DNA from: Verrucomicrobiia bacterium
Lineage (GTDB): Bacteria > Verrucomicrobiota > Verrucomicrobiia > Limisphaerales > UBA1100
NCBI GenBank assembly: GCA_014239365.1
Contig: JAAZZB010000083.1
Coordinates: 1 to 64,000, forward strand
Direction of reading: 5' to 3'
DNA: 64,000 nucleotides
Made by a program: the position numbers and the translations under genes. The number at the start of each line of letters is the position of its first letter. Position 1 is the stretch's first letter. Below, one piece after another: positions 24,375 to 34,138 of this stretch. Under the pieces are notes generated by a model. It saw nothing but the letters and a program-made list of their open reading frames with translations. It searched no databases and had not been told where the DNA came from.

Positions 24375-27140
24375 TTACGCCTCGTGCAGCGCGGCGATGA
24401 CGTGGCGGAGCGTCGTGGCGATGAATTGCTGGCGACTTTCGTCTTCTACTTTTTCTCCATCAATATCAGTGAGATAAAAGCTATCGTTGGCGCCGCCTTT
24501 TTCGGTGTTGATACGGGCAAGCTCGATGGTGAGGCCGAGGGCGTTTAGCGTATGCGTGACGGCATAGAGGAGGCCCACGTGGTCCTCGGCTTCGAGATCG
24601 AGCACGGTGAAGCGTGCGCTGGAGCGGTTGTCAAAATGGATTTCGGTGGGAATGCGTTCGCCGGTGAGCGATGTGTATTCGATGCCGGAATCGGGAAGGG
24701 CCGCGAGATCGAGATCGGGATCTTCGTGCGCGGCGAGGGCGGGTTTGAGGTGTTCAGTGAATTGCGCGCGCTGTTCGCCGGTGGGAAGCTGACCGGTGCG
24801 GGCGTCGGTGAGGCGAAAGTGATCGAGCACCATTGAGTCGCCGCGCGTGAAAATCTGCGCGCTTAAAATATTCAACCCGCATTGGGCGAGCACGCCGGTG
24901 ATGCGGCTGAAGAGTCCGGGGCGATCCCACGTGCAGATGCTGGCCACGGCATAGCCGCGATCGCGGTCGCGTTGCCATTCCACGGCGGGCTCGAGCATAC
25001 GATCGTCAAATGCGATTTGCAGGCGGATGAATTCGTTGACCAACCCGATGTCCTCGGCGATTTCATCCGCGGGCGATACGCGAAAGTAACGCATCGGCAG
25101 TTGCTCAAAGTGAGCGGCAATTTCCTCAGGCGGCACTTTGTCGCCGATGAGCTTGGTGACTTCCGCCTCAATCTCGGCGCGCTCCTCTTCCTCCGCGCGC
25201 ACCGCCACGGGGCCTTCGCGAAACAGTGCGCGCGTTTTCCAAAACAAACTCCACTGCGACGTATCCTTGAAGCCGTTCCACAAATCATTGCTCGTGCCCA
25301 GCGAATCGGCCAGCGTGTGCAGCATCAGCAGGTTCAGATTTTCTTCCGTCTCCATTTCCTCGGCGAACTGCTCAATCACTTGCGGGTCTTCCAAATCGCG
25401 CCGCTGCGCCACTTGCACCATGGTGAGATGATGCCGAATGATGAGCTGCAAACTATCGGCTGCCGCTTCATCGAGGCCGAGGCGGTCGGCCACGTGCTCG
25501 GCCACGCGCGCGCCTTCGCGTTCGTGGCGATCGCTCTCGATGCCCTTGCCCGAGTCGTGCAACAACAGCGCGAGGTACAGCGTGGAGGGCCGATCAATTT
25601 CCTCAAACACTTCGTGGTAGCGGCGATAGTCCGGCCACGTTTCCTCCCACAATCCATCGAGTTTTTCGAGGCACACGAGGGTGTGCTCGTCCACGGTGTA
25701 TTGATGATAAAACTCGTGCTGCACCAAACACGTCAGTCGGCCAAACTCCGGCAGGAATTTGCCCAACAAATCCAGCTCGTGCATCCGACGCAGAATGCGG
25801 CCGACCGCGCCGGGGTGATTGAGGATTTCCAGAAACGTCTCGTGCACGTGCGGGTCCTCGCGAAAGGCGCGATCCACCAGCCACACTTGTTGACGAATAA
25901 TCTGCGCAAGATCCGGATGCAACCGCAAGCTATGGCGTTGCATCAGCAAAAAAACGCGCATCAGTTTTCGTGGTTGATCGCGAAACACGCGGCGGTTCGT
26001 CGTATTGATTGCGCCATCCTCAATCGTGAATCCATCGATCACCTGCTCCTTGCGGCCACTTACCCAACGCCCGAGCGCCTGTTGCCACGCCGGCCGCGGC
26101 ACCAGCGCGAGGCGTTGTTCGATGGCGCGCACGGTGAGATCGATCTGCCGCGCGTGCCGATAGTAATCCCCCATAAACGCCTCCAACCGCTTGGCGGGCG
26201 AGCGGTTTGTGTAGCCCAGTCGCCACGCCACCTTCGGCTGCACGGCTTTGGTGAGCACCTCCACGGGACGATCCATTTGATAATGCAACTCATTGCGCGC
26301 GCGCAGCAAAAAAGAATACGCCGCCTCCAGCCGTTCGGCCTCGGCTTTGGTCACTACCTTTTGCGCTTCCAAATCTTCCATCACGCGGAACCCCTCGCGG
26401 AAGTGCATCATCCAATGCAGATTTTGATAATCGCGCAGACCGCCGCAGCCGTTTTTGATATTCGGCTCCTGCATCGTCACCGCGTTGCCGTGCTTAGCGC
26501 GCCGCGCCGCTTGATCCTCCAGCCGCGCGGCGATGTAATTTTCCACGTGCGGCTTCACGCATTTGGCGTGCACCGTGCGCTCCATTTTTTCAAACAGCGA
26601 TGCATCACCGGCCACGCGGCGCGATTCGATCAGCGCCGTTTTGCTTTGCATATCCTTGTTCGCCTCCTCCACACAATCGCGCACGCGCCGCACCGAATGA
26701 CCAATCTTCAAGCCCACATCCCACAACGTGTACAGCACCGTGTCCGTGACGCTTTGCAAAAACTCCTCCGGCTTCGGCTTGGCCAACAAACGGTCGTCAC
26801 ACAGAAAAAGAATATCGATGTCGCTCTGCGGATTCAGTTCCGCGCGGCCATACCCGCCGATGGCCACCACGGCGATGGACGGCGGTTTTTTGAATTTCCC
26901 CAACGGCGCAAGCCCAATCGCCGTGTCGAGCAAATGCCGGATGAGCGCGTCGATCACCGCCGCCCGCGCGCGGCACACCTCGCGCCCCAGCCCGCCGCCG
27001 CGATGCAGCTTCTTCAGCCGCGCCGCTTCGTCCTTGAGAAACCGCTTGTAACGCGACAACTCCGCCGCGGGCGTTTGGCCTTCCGCCAACACCAACCGCT
27101 CCGCCGCGTGCGCCTCCACTTCTTCAATCAACGTCGACAC
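24375..27140 (-). CDS. glnD: [Protein-PII] uridylyltransferase / uridylyl-removing enzyme
   Basis: Nitrogen sensor that uridylylates and de-uridylylates PII in response to glutamine. 921 aa from a GTG start. Domain order: nucleotidyltransferase with AIGGYGRAELNPQSDIDILF (residues ~93-112), GlnD helical linker, HD hydrolase domain with YLALLLHDSGKGIESDRHE, then two ACT domains (ASICTWDRPGLFSRITGVLA; LDLEAEDHVGLLYAVTHTLN) that sense glutamine. Length and order are normal. It is divergent from lgt. No glnB or glnK partner lies in the window. Confidence 0.97.
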   Translation of the reverse strand: MSTLIEEVEAHAAERLVLAEGQTPAAELSRYKRFLKDEAARLKKLHRGGGLGREVCRARAAVIDALIRHLLDTAIGLAPLGKFKKPPSIAVVAIGGYGRAELNPQSDIDILFLCDDRLLAKPKPEEFLQSVTDTVLYTLWDVGLKIGHSVRRVRDCVEEANKDMQSKTALIESRRVAGDASLFEKMERTVHAKCVKPHVENYIAARLEDQAARRAKHGNAVTMQEPNIKNGCGGLRDYQNLHWMMHFREGFRVMEDLEAQKVVTKAEAERLEAAYSFLLRARNELHYQMDRPVEVLTKAVQPKVAWRLGYTNRSPAKRLEAFMGDYYRHARQIDLTVRAIEQRLALVPRPAWQQALGRWVSGRKEQVIDGFTIEDGAINTTNRRVFRDQPRKLMRVFLLMQRHSLRLHPDLAQIIRQQVWLVDRAFREDPHVHETFLEILNHPGAVGRILRRMHELDLLGKFLPEFGRLTCLVQHEFYHQYTVDEHTLVCLEKLDGLWEETWPDYRRYHEVFEEIDRPSTLYLALLLHDSGKGIESDRHEREGARVAEHVADRLGLDEAAADSLQLIIRHHLTMVQVAQRRDLEDPQVIEQFAEEMETEENLNLLMLHTLADSLGTSNDLWNGFKDTSQWSLFWKTRALFREGPVAVRAEEEERAEIEAEVTKLIGDKVPPEEIAAHFEQLPMRYFRVSPADEIAEDIGLVNEFIRLQIAFDDRMLEPAVEWQRDRDRGYAVASICTWDRPGLFSRITGVLAQCGLNILSAQIFTRGDSMVLDHFRLTDARTGQLPTGEQRAQFTEHLKPALAAHEDPDLDLAALPDSGIEYTSLTGERIPTEIHFDNRSSARFTVLDLEAEDHVGLLYAVTHTLNALGLTIELARINTEKGGANDSFYLTDIDGEKVEDESRQQFIATTLRHVIAALHEA

Positions 27141-27236
27141 GCGGCGTGATTACCCCAAAACCGCCCGCGCATACAGTTTAATCAAGTGCAAACAAGCCGA
27201 GCTTGCTCCGGACTGCTGCGCGGATTAACGTGCCGC

Positions 27237-27992
27237 GTGCATCCGATTGCATTTCAAATTAGCGGGTTGACGGTTCATTGGTACGGCATTTTGCTGGCCT
27301 CGGGATTTATGCTGGGGCTGTGGACGGCTGGGCGGCGCGGAATGAAGATCGGCCTCAACGCGGAGGATCTCTCCAACCTCGTGCTGTGGATTTTCATTTG
27401 CGGCATCGTCGGCGCCAAGCTGCTGTACGTCATCAACGAAGGCGACAGCGGCAAGCCGCTTAAGGAATTGCTCTTCCAACGCTCCGGTTTGGTGTTCCAC
27501 GGCGCGCTCATTGGCGCGAGCATCGCCATCATCATTTTCACGCGCGTGAAAAAAATGCCCGTGTGGGCCACGTTCGATGCCCTCGCGCCGAGCATCGCGC
27601 TGGGGCACGCCTTCGGGCGGTTGGGCTGTTTTATGACCGGCTGTTGTTACGGCAAAACCTGCGCGTTGCCGTGGGCGGTGACGTTTCCCGATGGCCACCC
27701 CACCCATCCCGGCCACGTTCATCCCACGCAGATTTATGAATCGCTTTTGAACTTCGCACTGTTCGCGGGACTAGCGCTTTTATTTCGCAAACGCAAATTC
27801 GACGGACAAATCTTTGCCGCCTATTTACTCGCTTACGCAGTCATCCGATTTGGAACGGAATTTTTAAGGGACGATCCACGCGGCAACACGCTGGGCGGAT
27901 TGGCTCCCGGCCAGCTCATTAGCATCGGCTTGCTTGTCGCCGGCGGCATTTTGTGGGCCAAGCTGAAAGACCGTCCATTGAAAGAGGTATGA
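27237..27992 (+). CDS. lgt: Prolipoprotein diacylglyceryl transferase
   Basis: Attaches diacylglycerol to the lipobox Cys of prolipoproteins in the inner membrane. I chose the GTG at 27237 (251 aa) because the protein then begins VHPIAFQISGLTVHWYGIL, matching the family start; the frame is open back to a GTG at 27186. About seven hydrophobic segments. The signature box is GHAFGRLGCFMTGCCYGK; the usual GRxGNF is GRLGCF here, a variant with an unusual cluster of cysteines. VFHGALIGASIAI corresponds to the HGG-type motif, with Ala for the second Gly, and HPTQIYESLLNF is conserved. Its stop overlaps the next gene by 4 nt (ATGA). Confidence 0.93.
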   Translation: MHPIAFQISGLTVHWYGILLASGFMLGLWTAGRRGMKIGLNAEDLSNLVLWIFICGIVGAKLLYVINEGDSGKPLKELLFQRSGLVFHGALIGASIAIIIFTRVKKMPVWATFDALAPSIALGHAFGRLGCFMTGCCYGKTCALPWAVTFPDGHPTHPGHVHPTQIYESLLNFALFAGLALLFRKRKFDGQIFAAYLLAYAVIRFGTEFLRDDPRGNTLGGLAPGQLISIGLLVAGGILWAKLKDRPLKEV

Positions 27993-28927
27993 GCCGACGC
28001 GAGACACTGCGCGTCGAGGAATCGCAACCCAAGGCGCGGCTGGATAAGTTTTTGCAGGAGCACTTTCCCGAAACCTCGCGCGGCACTTTCCAGCGCCTCA
28101 TCGAAAACGGCGACGTACGCGTGGACGACCAACCCACCAAGGCCACGCACCACCCGCGAGCGGGCGAGGCAATCACCATCGATTGGCCCGAGCCCATCGC
28201 CGCCGAGGCGTTGCCGGAAGACATCCCGCTGGACATACTTTTTGAAGACGACCATTTGCTGGTGCTCAACAAACGCGCGGGCATCGTCGTGCATCCTGCC
28301 GCCGGCCACGCCAGCGGCACGTTGGTGAACGCGCTGCTGCATCATTGCAAAGGCAATCTCAGTGGCATCGGCGGCGTGGCGCGTCCGGGCATTGTGCATC
28401 GGCTGGACAAAGATACGAGTGGCTGCATCGTTGTGGCCAAGAATGATCCCGCGCACCTTGCGCTCTCCGCGCAGTTTGCCGATCGCACGACCACAAAAAT
28501 TTATCACGCCCTCGTGTGCGGCCAACCGTCCAAACCAAAGTACACCGTGAAAGAACCGCTCGCGCGCCATCCGGTGCATCGCAAAAAAATCGCCATCACC
28601 CCCAACGGCCGCGAAGCACACACGGATTTTCGCGTGCTCGAACCTTTACAAAAATCCGCGCTGATGGAAGCCACGCTGCACACCGGCCGCACCCATCAAA
28701 TCCGCGTGCACCTGCAGCACCTCGGCTGCCCCGTGGTGGGCGATGCCGTCTACGGCGGCCGCCCCGCGCGCGCCTTCACCCAAGCCACCGGCTACACCGC
28801 CCCGCGCCAAATGCTCCACGCATTTTCGTTGGGCTTCGATCACCCCGCCAGCGGTGAGCCAGTTAAAATGGACGCGCCTTTACCCGAAGATTTTTCCAAA
28901 GCAATGAGCTTTCTAAAGATTCGCTAA
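27989..28927 (+). CDS. RluA-family pseudouridine synthase (RluD-like)
   Basis: Isomerises uridine to pseudouridine in rRNA or tRNA. 312 aa from the ATG at 27989, which overlaps the lgt stop. An S4 RNA-binding domain comes first (RLDKFLQEHFPETSRGTFQR, residues ~18-65), then the catalytic domain with GIVHRLDKDTSG (catalytic D140) and HTGRTHQIRVHL near residue 232. The two-domain layout and size match RluD/RluC-type enzymes that modify 23S rRNA. Which uridines are hit cannot be told from sequence. Confidence 0.93.
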   Translation: MSRRETLRVEESQPKARLDKFLQEHFPETSRGTFQRLIENGDVRVDDQPTKATHHPRAGEAITIDWPEPIAAEALPEDIPLDILFEDDHLLVLNKRAGIVVHPAAGHASGTLVNALLHHCKGNLSGIGGVARPGIVHRLDKDTSGCIVVAKNDPAHLALSAQFADRTTTKIYHALVCGQPSKPKYTVKEPLARHPVHRKKIAITPNGREAHTDFRVLEPLQKSALMEATLHTGRTHQIRVHLQHLGCPVVGDAVYGGRPARAFTQATGYTAPRQMLHAFSLGFDHPASGEPVKMDAPLPEDFSKAMSFLKIR

Positions 28928-28996
28928 AAATGCACGAAAATCCCTGTTTTTCTGCTTTTATCGGGCGCTTGCTTGGTCTATGCTCCGCGCCCGCTT

Positions 28997-30217
28997 ATGG
29001 CGAAATTGACGGTTAATGACTTAGATTTACAGGGAAAACGCGTGTTTACGCGGGTGGATTATAATGTGCCGATGGAGGAATCCGGCGGCGCGATGGTGAT
29101 CAATGATGACACACGCATCCGCGCCACGCTGCCCACGCTGAAGTTGCTCATCGAAAAAGGCGCGCGCATCGTCCTCGCCGCGCATCTCGGCCGACCCAAA
29201 GGCGAGCGCGTGGCATCGATGAGCCTCCAACCGGTGGCCGATAAACTTGCCGAACTAATCAGCCAACCCGTGGCCTTCGCCGATGATTGCGTGGGCGAAT
29301 CCGCCACTTCTGCGGTGAACAATTTGCAAGACGGCGAAATTCTGTTGCTCGAAAACGTCCGCTACCACGCCTGCGAAGAAGCGAACAAACCAGACTTCGC
29401 CAAACAACTCGCAGCCAACGCCGATGTGTTTGTGAACGACGCATTCGGCGCGGCCCATCGCGCACACGCCAGCACGGCGGGCATTGCGGAAGTCATCACC
29501 GCGCGCGGTGGCCAATGCGCGGCGGGGTTGTTGATGGAACGGGAATTAAAATTTCTTGGCGAAGAACTGAAAACGCCGGACAAGCCGTTCGTCGTCATTC
29601 TCGGTGGCGCGAAAGTTTCAGACAAAATAAAAGTCATCGATCGCTTGATTGAAAAGGCCGACACCATTTTGATTGGCGGCGCGATGGCCTACACCTTCAA
29701 ACTCGCGCTCGGCAAATCTGTGGGCGATTCGCTGGTGGAACCGGATAAAGTCGACATCGCCCAAGCCGCACTCGACAAAGCCTCCGCACGCGGCGTGGAA
29801 TTTTTGTTGCCGAGCGATAATTTAATTTCCCAAATGACCGACGGCAAATGGGCCGACCCCGAGGTGAACAGCGCCGAAGACATCCCCGATGGACGCGAAG
29901 GCGTGGACATTGGCCCCGCCACCGCCGCGTGCTACGCCGAGGCCATCACCGGCGCAAAGACAATTTTGTGGAACGGCCCGATGGGAATTTTTGAGGACGC
30001 GCGATTTGCCAAAGGCACGATGGCCGTCGCCGTCGCCGTGGCGGGTGCCACGGGCGCCGGTGCGGTCAGCATCATCGGCGGGGGCGACAGCGTGAAGGCG
30101 TTGAACCAAAACGGATTGGCCGATCAAGTGACTTTTATGAGCACCGGCGGCGGCGCGAGCCTTGAATTTCTCGAGGGCAACGAATTGCCCGGCGTCGCTG
30201 CACTCACTGAAAAATAA
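28997..30217 (+). CDS. pgk: Phosphoglycerate kinase
   Basis: Glycolytic enzyme making ATP from 1,3-bisphosphoglycerate. 406 aa from the ATG at 28997 ([20 protein letters not shown]), with the N-terminal RVDYNVP substrate site, [52 protein letters not shown] and the nucleotide-site IIGGGDSV. An open frame extends 24 nt upstream but adds a non-homologous tail. First gene of pgk-tpiA-secG, a common bacterial arrangement, with 9-bp gaps. Confidence 0.98.
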   Translation: MAKLTVNDLDLQGKRVFTRVDYNVPMEESGGAMVINDDTRIRATLPTLKLLIEKGARIVLAAHLGRPKGERVASMSLQPVADKLAELISQPVAFADDCVGESATSAVNNLQDGEILLLENVRYHACEEANKPDFAKQLAANADVFVNDAFGAAHRAHASTAGIAEVITARGGQCAAGLLMERELKFLGEELKTPDKPFVVILGGAKVSDKIKVIDRLIEKADTILIGGAMAYTFKLALGKSVGDSLVEPDKVDIAQAALDKASARGVEFLLPSDNLISQMTDGKWADPEVNSAEDIPDGREGVDIGPATAACYAEAITGAKTILWNGPMGIFEDARFAKGTMAVAVAVAGATGAGAVSIIGGGDSVKALNQNGLADQVTFMSTGGGASLEFLEGNELPGVAALTEK

Positions 30218-30226
30218 TTTTACCGA

Positions 30227-30982
30227 ATGAATAAAGACCGAAAATTAATTGTCGCCGGAAACTGGAAGATGAACAAAACCGTGGCCGAGGCCACGGAACT
30301 CGTGGACAGCCTCAAGCTCGAACTCGCCAATCAAACGGAAGTGGACGTGGTACTGTGCCCGCCGTTCACCGCGTTGGAGCGAATCTCCGTGTCCATCCGC
30401 GAAACCCGCATTCGCCTCGGCGCGCAAAATATGAGCGAGCAGGATTACGGCGCGTTCACCGGCGAGATTGCCGCCGGAATGTTGCGCGAGTTGTTGGTGC
30501 ACTTTGTCATTCTCGGCCATTCCGAACGGCGCGCCATCCAAAAGGAAAGTGACGCGCTCGTGAACGCCAAAGCCAAAGCCGCGCTCGCCGCCGGCCTCAA
30601 ACCGATTGTTTGCGTCGGCGAAACACTCGCCCAACGCGAGGGCAACCAAACCGAGGAAGTGGTGGGCGAACAAATTCGCGGCAGCCTTACAGGATTGACG
30701 GATGACCAATTGCGCGACACCATCATCGCTTACGAGCCCGTGTGGGCGATCGGCACCGGCAAGACGGCCACCACCGAACAAGCCCAAGCCGCGCACGCGT
30801 TCATCCGCGGCCAGTTACCCGCGAGCGTGTCCGCCGAAGTGCGGATCCAATACGGCGGCAGCGTGAAGCCCGGCAACGCGCGCGAACTAATGAGCCAACC
30901 CGACGTGGACGGCGCCCTCGTAGGCGGCGCGTCACTGGAAGCCAAAAGTTTTATTGAAATCATTACCAACACACTCAATTAA
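30227..30982 (+). CDS. tpiA: Triosephosphate isomerase
   Basis: Interconverts dihydroxyacetone phosphate and glyceraldehyde 3-phosphate. The 251-aa TIM barrel has AGNWKMNKT (Lys14), VILGHSERR (His98), AYEPVWAIGTGKTAT (catalytic Glu170, start of the flexible lid) and QYGGSVKPGN (phosphate loop). It lies 9 bp after pgk and 9 bp before secG. Confidence 0.98.
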   Translation: MNKDRKLIVAGNWKMNKTVAEATELVDSLKLELANQTEVDVVLCPPFTALERISVSIRETRIRLGAQNMSEQDYGAFTGEIAAGMLRELLVHFVILGHSERRAIQKESDALVNAKAKAALAAGLKPIVCVGETLAQREGNQTEEVVGEQIRGSLTGLTDDQLRDTIIAYEPVWAIGTGKTATTEQAQAAHAFIRGQLPASVSAEVRIQYGGSVKPGNARELMSQPDVDGALVGGASLEAKSFIEIITNTLN

Positions 30983-30991
30983 GAAAACCCA

Positions 30992-31489
30992 ATGGAAATT
31001 CTAAACCTCGCCCTCACGATCATTTTGTTTTTGATCAGCCTGTTTCTCATCCTGCTGGTGCTCGTGCAACTGCCCAAAAAAGAAGCCGGCCTCGGCACGG
31101 CCTTTGGCGGCGGCACCACCGACGCCCTCTTCGGCGCCGGCGCAGGCAACGTGCTCACCCAGCTTACCAAATATTGCACCATCCTGTTTCTCGTGCTCTG
31201 CCTCGTGCTATCCATCATGAACAAGCGCGATAAAGAGAAAACAAACACCGCCGACACGGACAAAAAAGAAGCGCCCGCCCCCGCCCAACCGGGCACCGGA
31301 TTAGGCGTCACCCCATCCGTCCCCACAACCCCGATCGGCCCCGAATTACCCATAACCCCGACACCCACGCCATCCACCATCGAGCCCGCGCCTTCCACCA
31401 ACGAGCCCGCGCCTTCCACCAACGAGCCCGCGCCTTCCACCAACGAGCCCGCGCCGACGCCGACCGAAGGCGAACCCAAGAAAAATTAA
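30992..31489 (+). CDS. secG: Protein translocase subunit SecG with repetitive Pro-rich tail
   Basis: Small membrane subunit of the SecYEG channel. 165 aa: two hydrophobic segments (residues ~4-25 and ~53-72) around the conserved VQLPKKEAGLGTAFGGGTTDALFGAGAGN linker pattern (residues ~28-55), which is strongly diagnostic. The remaining ~90 residues are an unusual hydrophilic extension rich in Pro, Thr and Glu, including a heptad EPAPSTN repeated three times. SecG is normally 75-115 aa. It follows tpiA. Confidence 0.94.
   Translation: MEILNLALTIILFLISLFLILLVLVQLPKKEAGLGTAFGGGTTDALFGAGAGNVLTQLTKYCTILFLVLCLVLSIMNKRDKEKTNTADTDKKEAPAPAQPGTGLGVTPSVPTTPIGPELPITPTPTPSTIEPAPSTNEPAPSTNEPAPSTNEPAPTPTEGEPKKN
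31382..31456 (+). repeat. 21-bp tandem repeat inside secG
   Basis: Three exact 21-bp units (31382-31402, 31403-31423, 31424-31444), each encoding EPAPSTN, plus a partial fourth (31445-31456). In-frame units mean copy-number change would alter tail length without a frameshift. Confidence 0.95.
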
Positions 31490-31506
31490 GACCCGAAGCG
31501 GCTTAG

Positions 31507-33252
31507 CTACGCCACGCGTTGTTTGATGGAGTCGATGCTGTCGCGGGGGATGGCGTCGATGAGGCGTTGGGTGTAGTCCTCGGCGGGATTGGCGTAGATG
31601 GCTTCGGCGCGGCCTTGCTCCACGATTGTTCCATCGCGCATCACGGCCATGGTATCGGCCATAAATTTGACGACGCTGAGATCGTGGCTGATGAAAATGT
31701 AAGTAAGATTGCGGCGGCTTTGGAGCTCCTTCAATAAATTCAAAACCTGCGCCTGCACGGAAACATCCATCGCACTGACGGCTTCGTCGCACACGATGAA
31801 CTCCGGCTCGAGCGACAGCGCGCGGGCCACGCAAATGCGCTGGCGTTGGCCGCCGGAAAATTCGTGCGGATAACGGCGCAGAACGTGCGGCTCCAAATCC
31901 ACTTCTTCCAACAGAGCCGCCGCGCGATCGCGACGGTCGCTGTGGCTGCTGCCGATGCCGTGCACGGCCATCGGCTCGGTGAGCGCCTGCTCGATGGTGA
32001 GGCGCGGGTTGAGCGAGGAATACGGATCTTGAAAAACAATTTGCATCCGCTTGCGCAGCGGCAACATCGCGGCGGCATTGCGACCGGCGATTTCCACGCC
32101 CATAAATTTCACACTGCCGGCGGTGGGCGCCACGAGATTGAGAATCGCGCGGCCAGTGGTGGTTTTGCCGCAACCGGATTCGCCCACGAGGCCGAGCGTG
32201 CTGCCACACGGGATGGTGAAGCTAATGCCGTCCACCGCTTTCACCCAACCTTCCGGGCCGGAGAAAAATCCGCTGCGCTCTGGGAAATGCACTTGGAGAT
32301 CATTCACTTCCAACAGCAAATCGGTTTCGTCGATTTCCGGTTCTTCGATTTTTTGCATCGCCTCGATGCGAGCGGCGGCATCGGGTTTTTCGCTCAGCTC
32401 GATTTGGCCAGCCACTTCCGTTTCATCAAGATAATCAGAAACAGTCGGCAACACTTTGAAGGTCGACTCCAATCGCGGGCGACACGCGAGCAATCCTTTG
32501 GTGTACGGATGCTTTGGATTTTCGAAAATGGACAGCACCTCGCCCTGCTCCACGATGTGCCCGTGGTACATCACCACCACGCGATCAGCCAACTCGGCAA
32601 TGACGCCCAGATCGTGCGTGATGAAAATCACCGACACGCCGAGATCGGTTTGTAAATCCTTGAGCAATCGCAGAATTTGCGCCTGCACGGTGACGTCCAA
32701 CGCGGTGGTCGGTTCATCGGCGATGAGCACTTCGGGATCGGTGATCAGCGCCATCGCGATCATCACGCGCTGGCGCATTCCACCGGAGAACTCGTGCGGA
32801 TACGAATGCACGCGCTCGGCGGCGTCACTCATCCCCACTTTCTCAAGCATCTTGATGGCGCGCTGCAACGCCTCCTCGCGATTAGCTTGCCCGTGAATTA
32901 GCAGCGGCTCGATGAGCTGTTCGGAAATCCGCAGGTACGGATTAAGCGAAGTCATCGGATCCTGAAAAATCATTGAGATGCGTTTGCCACGCAGCGACCG
33001 CAGCACCGCTTCATCAGAAACGAGCAAATCGCTATTGTCGAAAGTAGCCGTGCCGCCCTCGATGCGTCCGGGCGGTTGCGGCACGAGGCCCATCAACGTG
33101 TGCACCGTCACCGATTTGCCCGAGCCGGACTCGCCCACGATGCCAAGAATCTCGCCCTTCTCCAACGTAAACGAAATGTCATCGACCGCCTTCACCACGC
33201 CATTACGCGTGTGAAAGTAGGTTTTCAAATTTTCAACTTCGAGCAGTGCCAT
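31507..33252 (-). CDS. Oligopeptide/dipeptide ABC transporter, fused ATPase subunits (OppD-OppF type)
   Basis: 581 aa from the ATG at 33250-33252, with two complete nucleotide-binding domains in tandem. The first has GESGSGKS (residues 40-47), EFSGGMRQRVMIAMAL and VLIADEPTTALDVT; the second has GESGCGKTTTGRAIL (near 352), EFSGGQRQRICVARAL and FIVCDEAVSAMDVS. Each half carries the OppD/DppD or OppF/DppF family features. In most bacteria these are separate subunits. Between the halves is a Glu-rich linker. It lies downstream of the permeases with a 1-bp gap and powers peptide import with them. Confidence 0.95.
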   Translation of the reverse strand: MALLEVENLKTYFHTRNGVVKAVDDISFTLEKGEILGIVGESGSGKSVTVHTLMGLVPQPPGRIEGGTATFDNSDLLVSDEAVLRSLRGKRISMIFQDPMTSLNPYLRISEQLIEPLLIHGQANREEALQRAIKMLEKVGMSDAAERVHSYPHEFSGGMRQRVMIAMALITDPEVLIADEPTTALDVTVQAQILRLLKDLQTDLGVSVIFITHDLGVIAELADRVVVMYHGHIVEQGEVLSIFENPKHPYTKGLLACRPRLESTFKVLPTVSDYLDETEVAGQIELSEKPDAAARIEAMQKIEEPEIDETDLLLEVNDLQVHFPERSGFFSGPEGWVKAVDGISFTIPCGSTLGLVGESGCGKTTTGRAILNLVAPTAGSVKFMGVEIAGRNAAAMLPLRKRMQIVFQDPYSSLNPRLTIEQALTEPMAVHGIGSSHSDRRDRAAALLEEVDLEPHVLRRYPHEFSGGQRQRICVARALSLEPEFIVCDEAVSAMDVSVQAQVLNLLKELQSRRNLTYIFISHDLSVVKFMADTMAVMRDGTIVEQGRAEAIYANPAEDYTQRLIDAIPRDSIDSIKQRVA

Positions 33253-33253
33253 A

Positions 33254-34138
33254 TCAGTCCTTCGATGATTTGGGATCGAGCGCATCGCGCAATCCATCGC
33301 CAATAAAGTTTAGGCTAAACAACGTGGCCGAGAAAAAGATGGCGGGGAAAATAAGCAGCCACGGGTACACATCAATTTTTTCCGCGCCGTCCTTAATAAG
33401 CAAGCCCCACGAACTCATCGGCGGCTGCACGCCCAGCCCGAGGAAACTGAGCACCGCTTCGAGCAACATCACCGCCGGCACGGTGAGGCTGGAATAAATA
33501 ATGACCGGCCCCAGCACGTTGGGCAGCAGATGGCCGAAGATGATGCGGATATTGCTGTAGCCCAACGCGCGCGCGGCTTCGACGAATTCGGTGTCCTTGA
33601 GCGCCATAATCTGAGCGCGGACGATGCGCGCCATCGTCAACCATTCCACCGCGCCAATGGCGATGAAGAGTAAAATAAAATTCCGCCCGAACATCACCAT
33701 CAACAAAATCACAAAAATGACAAAGGGCAGTGAGTAAAGAATATCAACAATGCGCATCAGCAACGCATCGGTGCGTCCCCCGACATAACCGGCGATGGAA
33801 CCGTAAACCACACCGATGATGAGTGAGACCGCAGTGGCAAGGAATCCAACGGCGAGCGAAATGCGTCCGCCTTCGAGGGTGCGCACGAAGAGATCGCGTC
33901 CGAGGTCGTCAGTGCCTAACCAATGTTCGGTGCTGGGTTTTTGGAAATTGTTGGCCAGATTATTTTCCGAGCCATCGTGTTGGCCAAATAACAACGGGCC
34001 GAACAGGCACGTGAGAATGATGAGGCCAAAAATCGCCGTGCTGATGACCGCCATCCGGTTTCGCGCCAAGCGCCGCCACGCATCGCTCCAAAGCGAAGCG
34101 CCCTCGGTTTTTTGGATGGCGGTTTCGGCGGTGGTCAC
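33254..34138 (-). CDS. oppC: Peptide ABC transporter permease, OppC/DppC type
   Basis: 294 aa from a GTG at 34136-34138 that overlaps the oppB stop by 4 nt (GTGA); a TTG 30 bp upstream is also in frame but lies within oppB. It has the OppC N-terminal segment (LARNRMAVISTAIFGLIILT), HWLGTDDLGRDLFVRTLEGG, six predicted membrane spans and the ABC-facing EAARALGYSNIRIIFGHLLP loop. It forms the channel with OppB. Confidence 0.93.
   Translation of the reverse strand: MTTAETAIQKTEGASLWSDAWRRLARNRMAVISTAIFGLIILTCLFGPLLFGQHDGSENNLANNFQKPSTEHWLGTDDLGRDLFVRTLEGGRISLAVGFLATAVSLIIGVVYGSIAGYVGGRTDALLMRIVDILYSLPFVIFVILLMVMFGRNFILLFIAIGAVEWLTMARIVRAQIMALKDTEFVEAARALGYSNIRIIFGHLLPNVLGPVIIYSSLTVPAVMLLEAVLSFLGLGVQPPMSSWGLLIKDGAEKIDVYPWLLIFPAIFFSATLFSLNFIGDGLRDALDPKSSKD

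Noticed and set aside
24882..27149. Long plus-strand open frame (755 codons) opposite glnD
   Set aside because: Composition-driven shadow in high-GC DNA; Arg/His-rich with no recognisable domain, while glnD is clear on the other strand.
31382..31456. CRISPR array
   Set aside because: Units are contiguous, in frame and without spacers; they are coding tandem repeats in secG. No cas gene is present.
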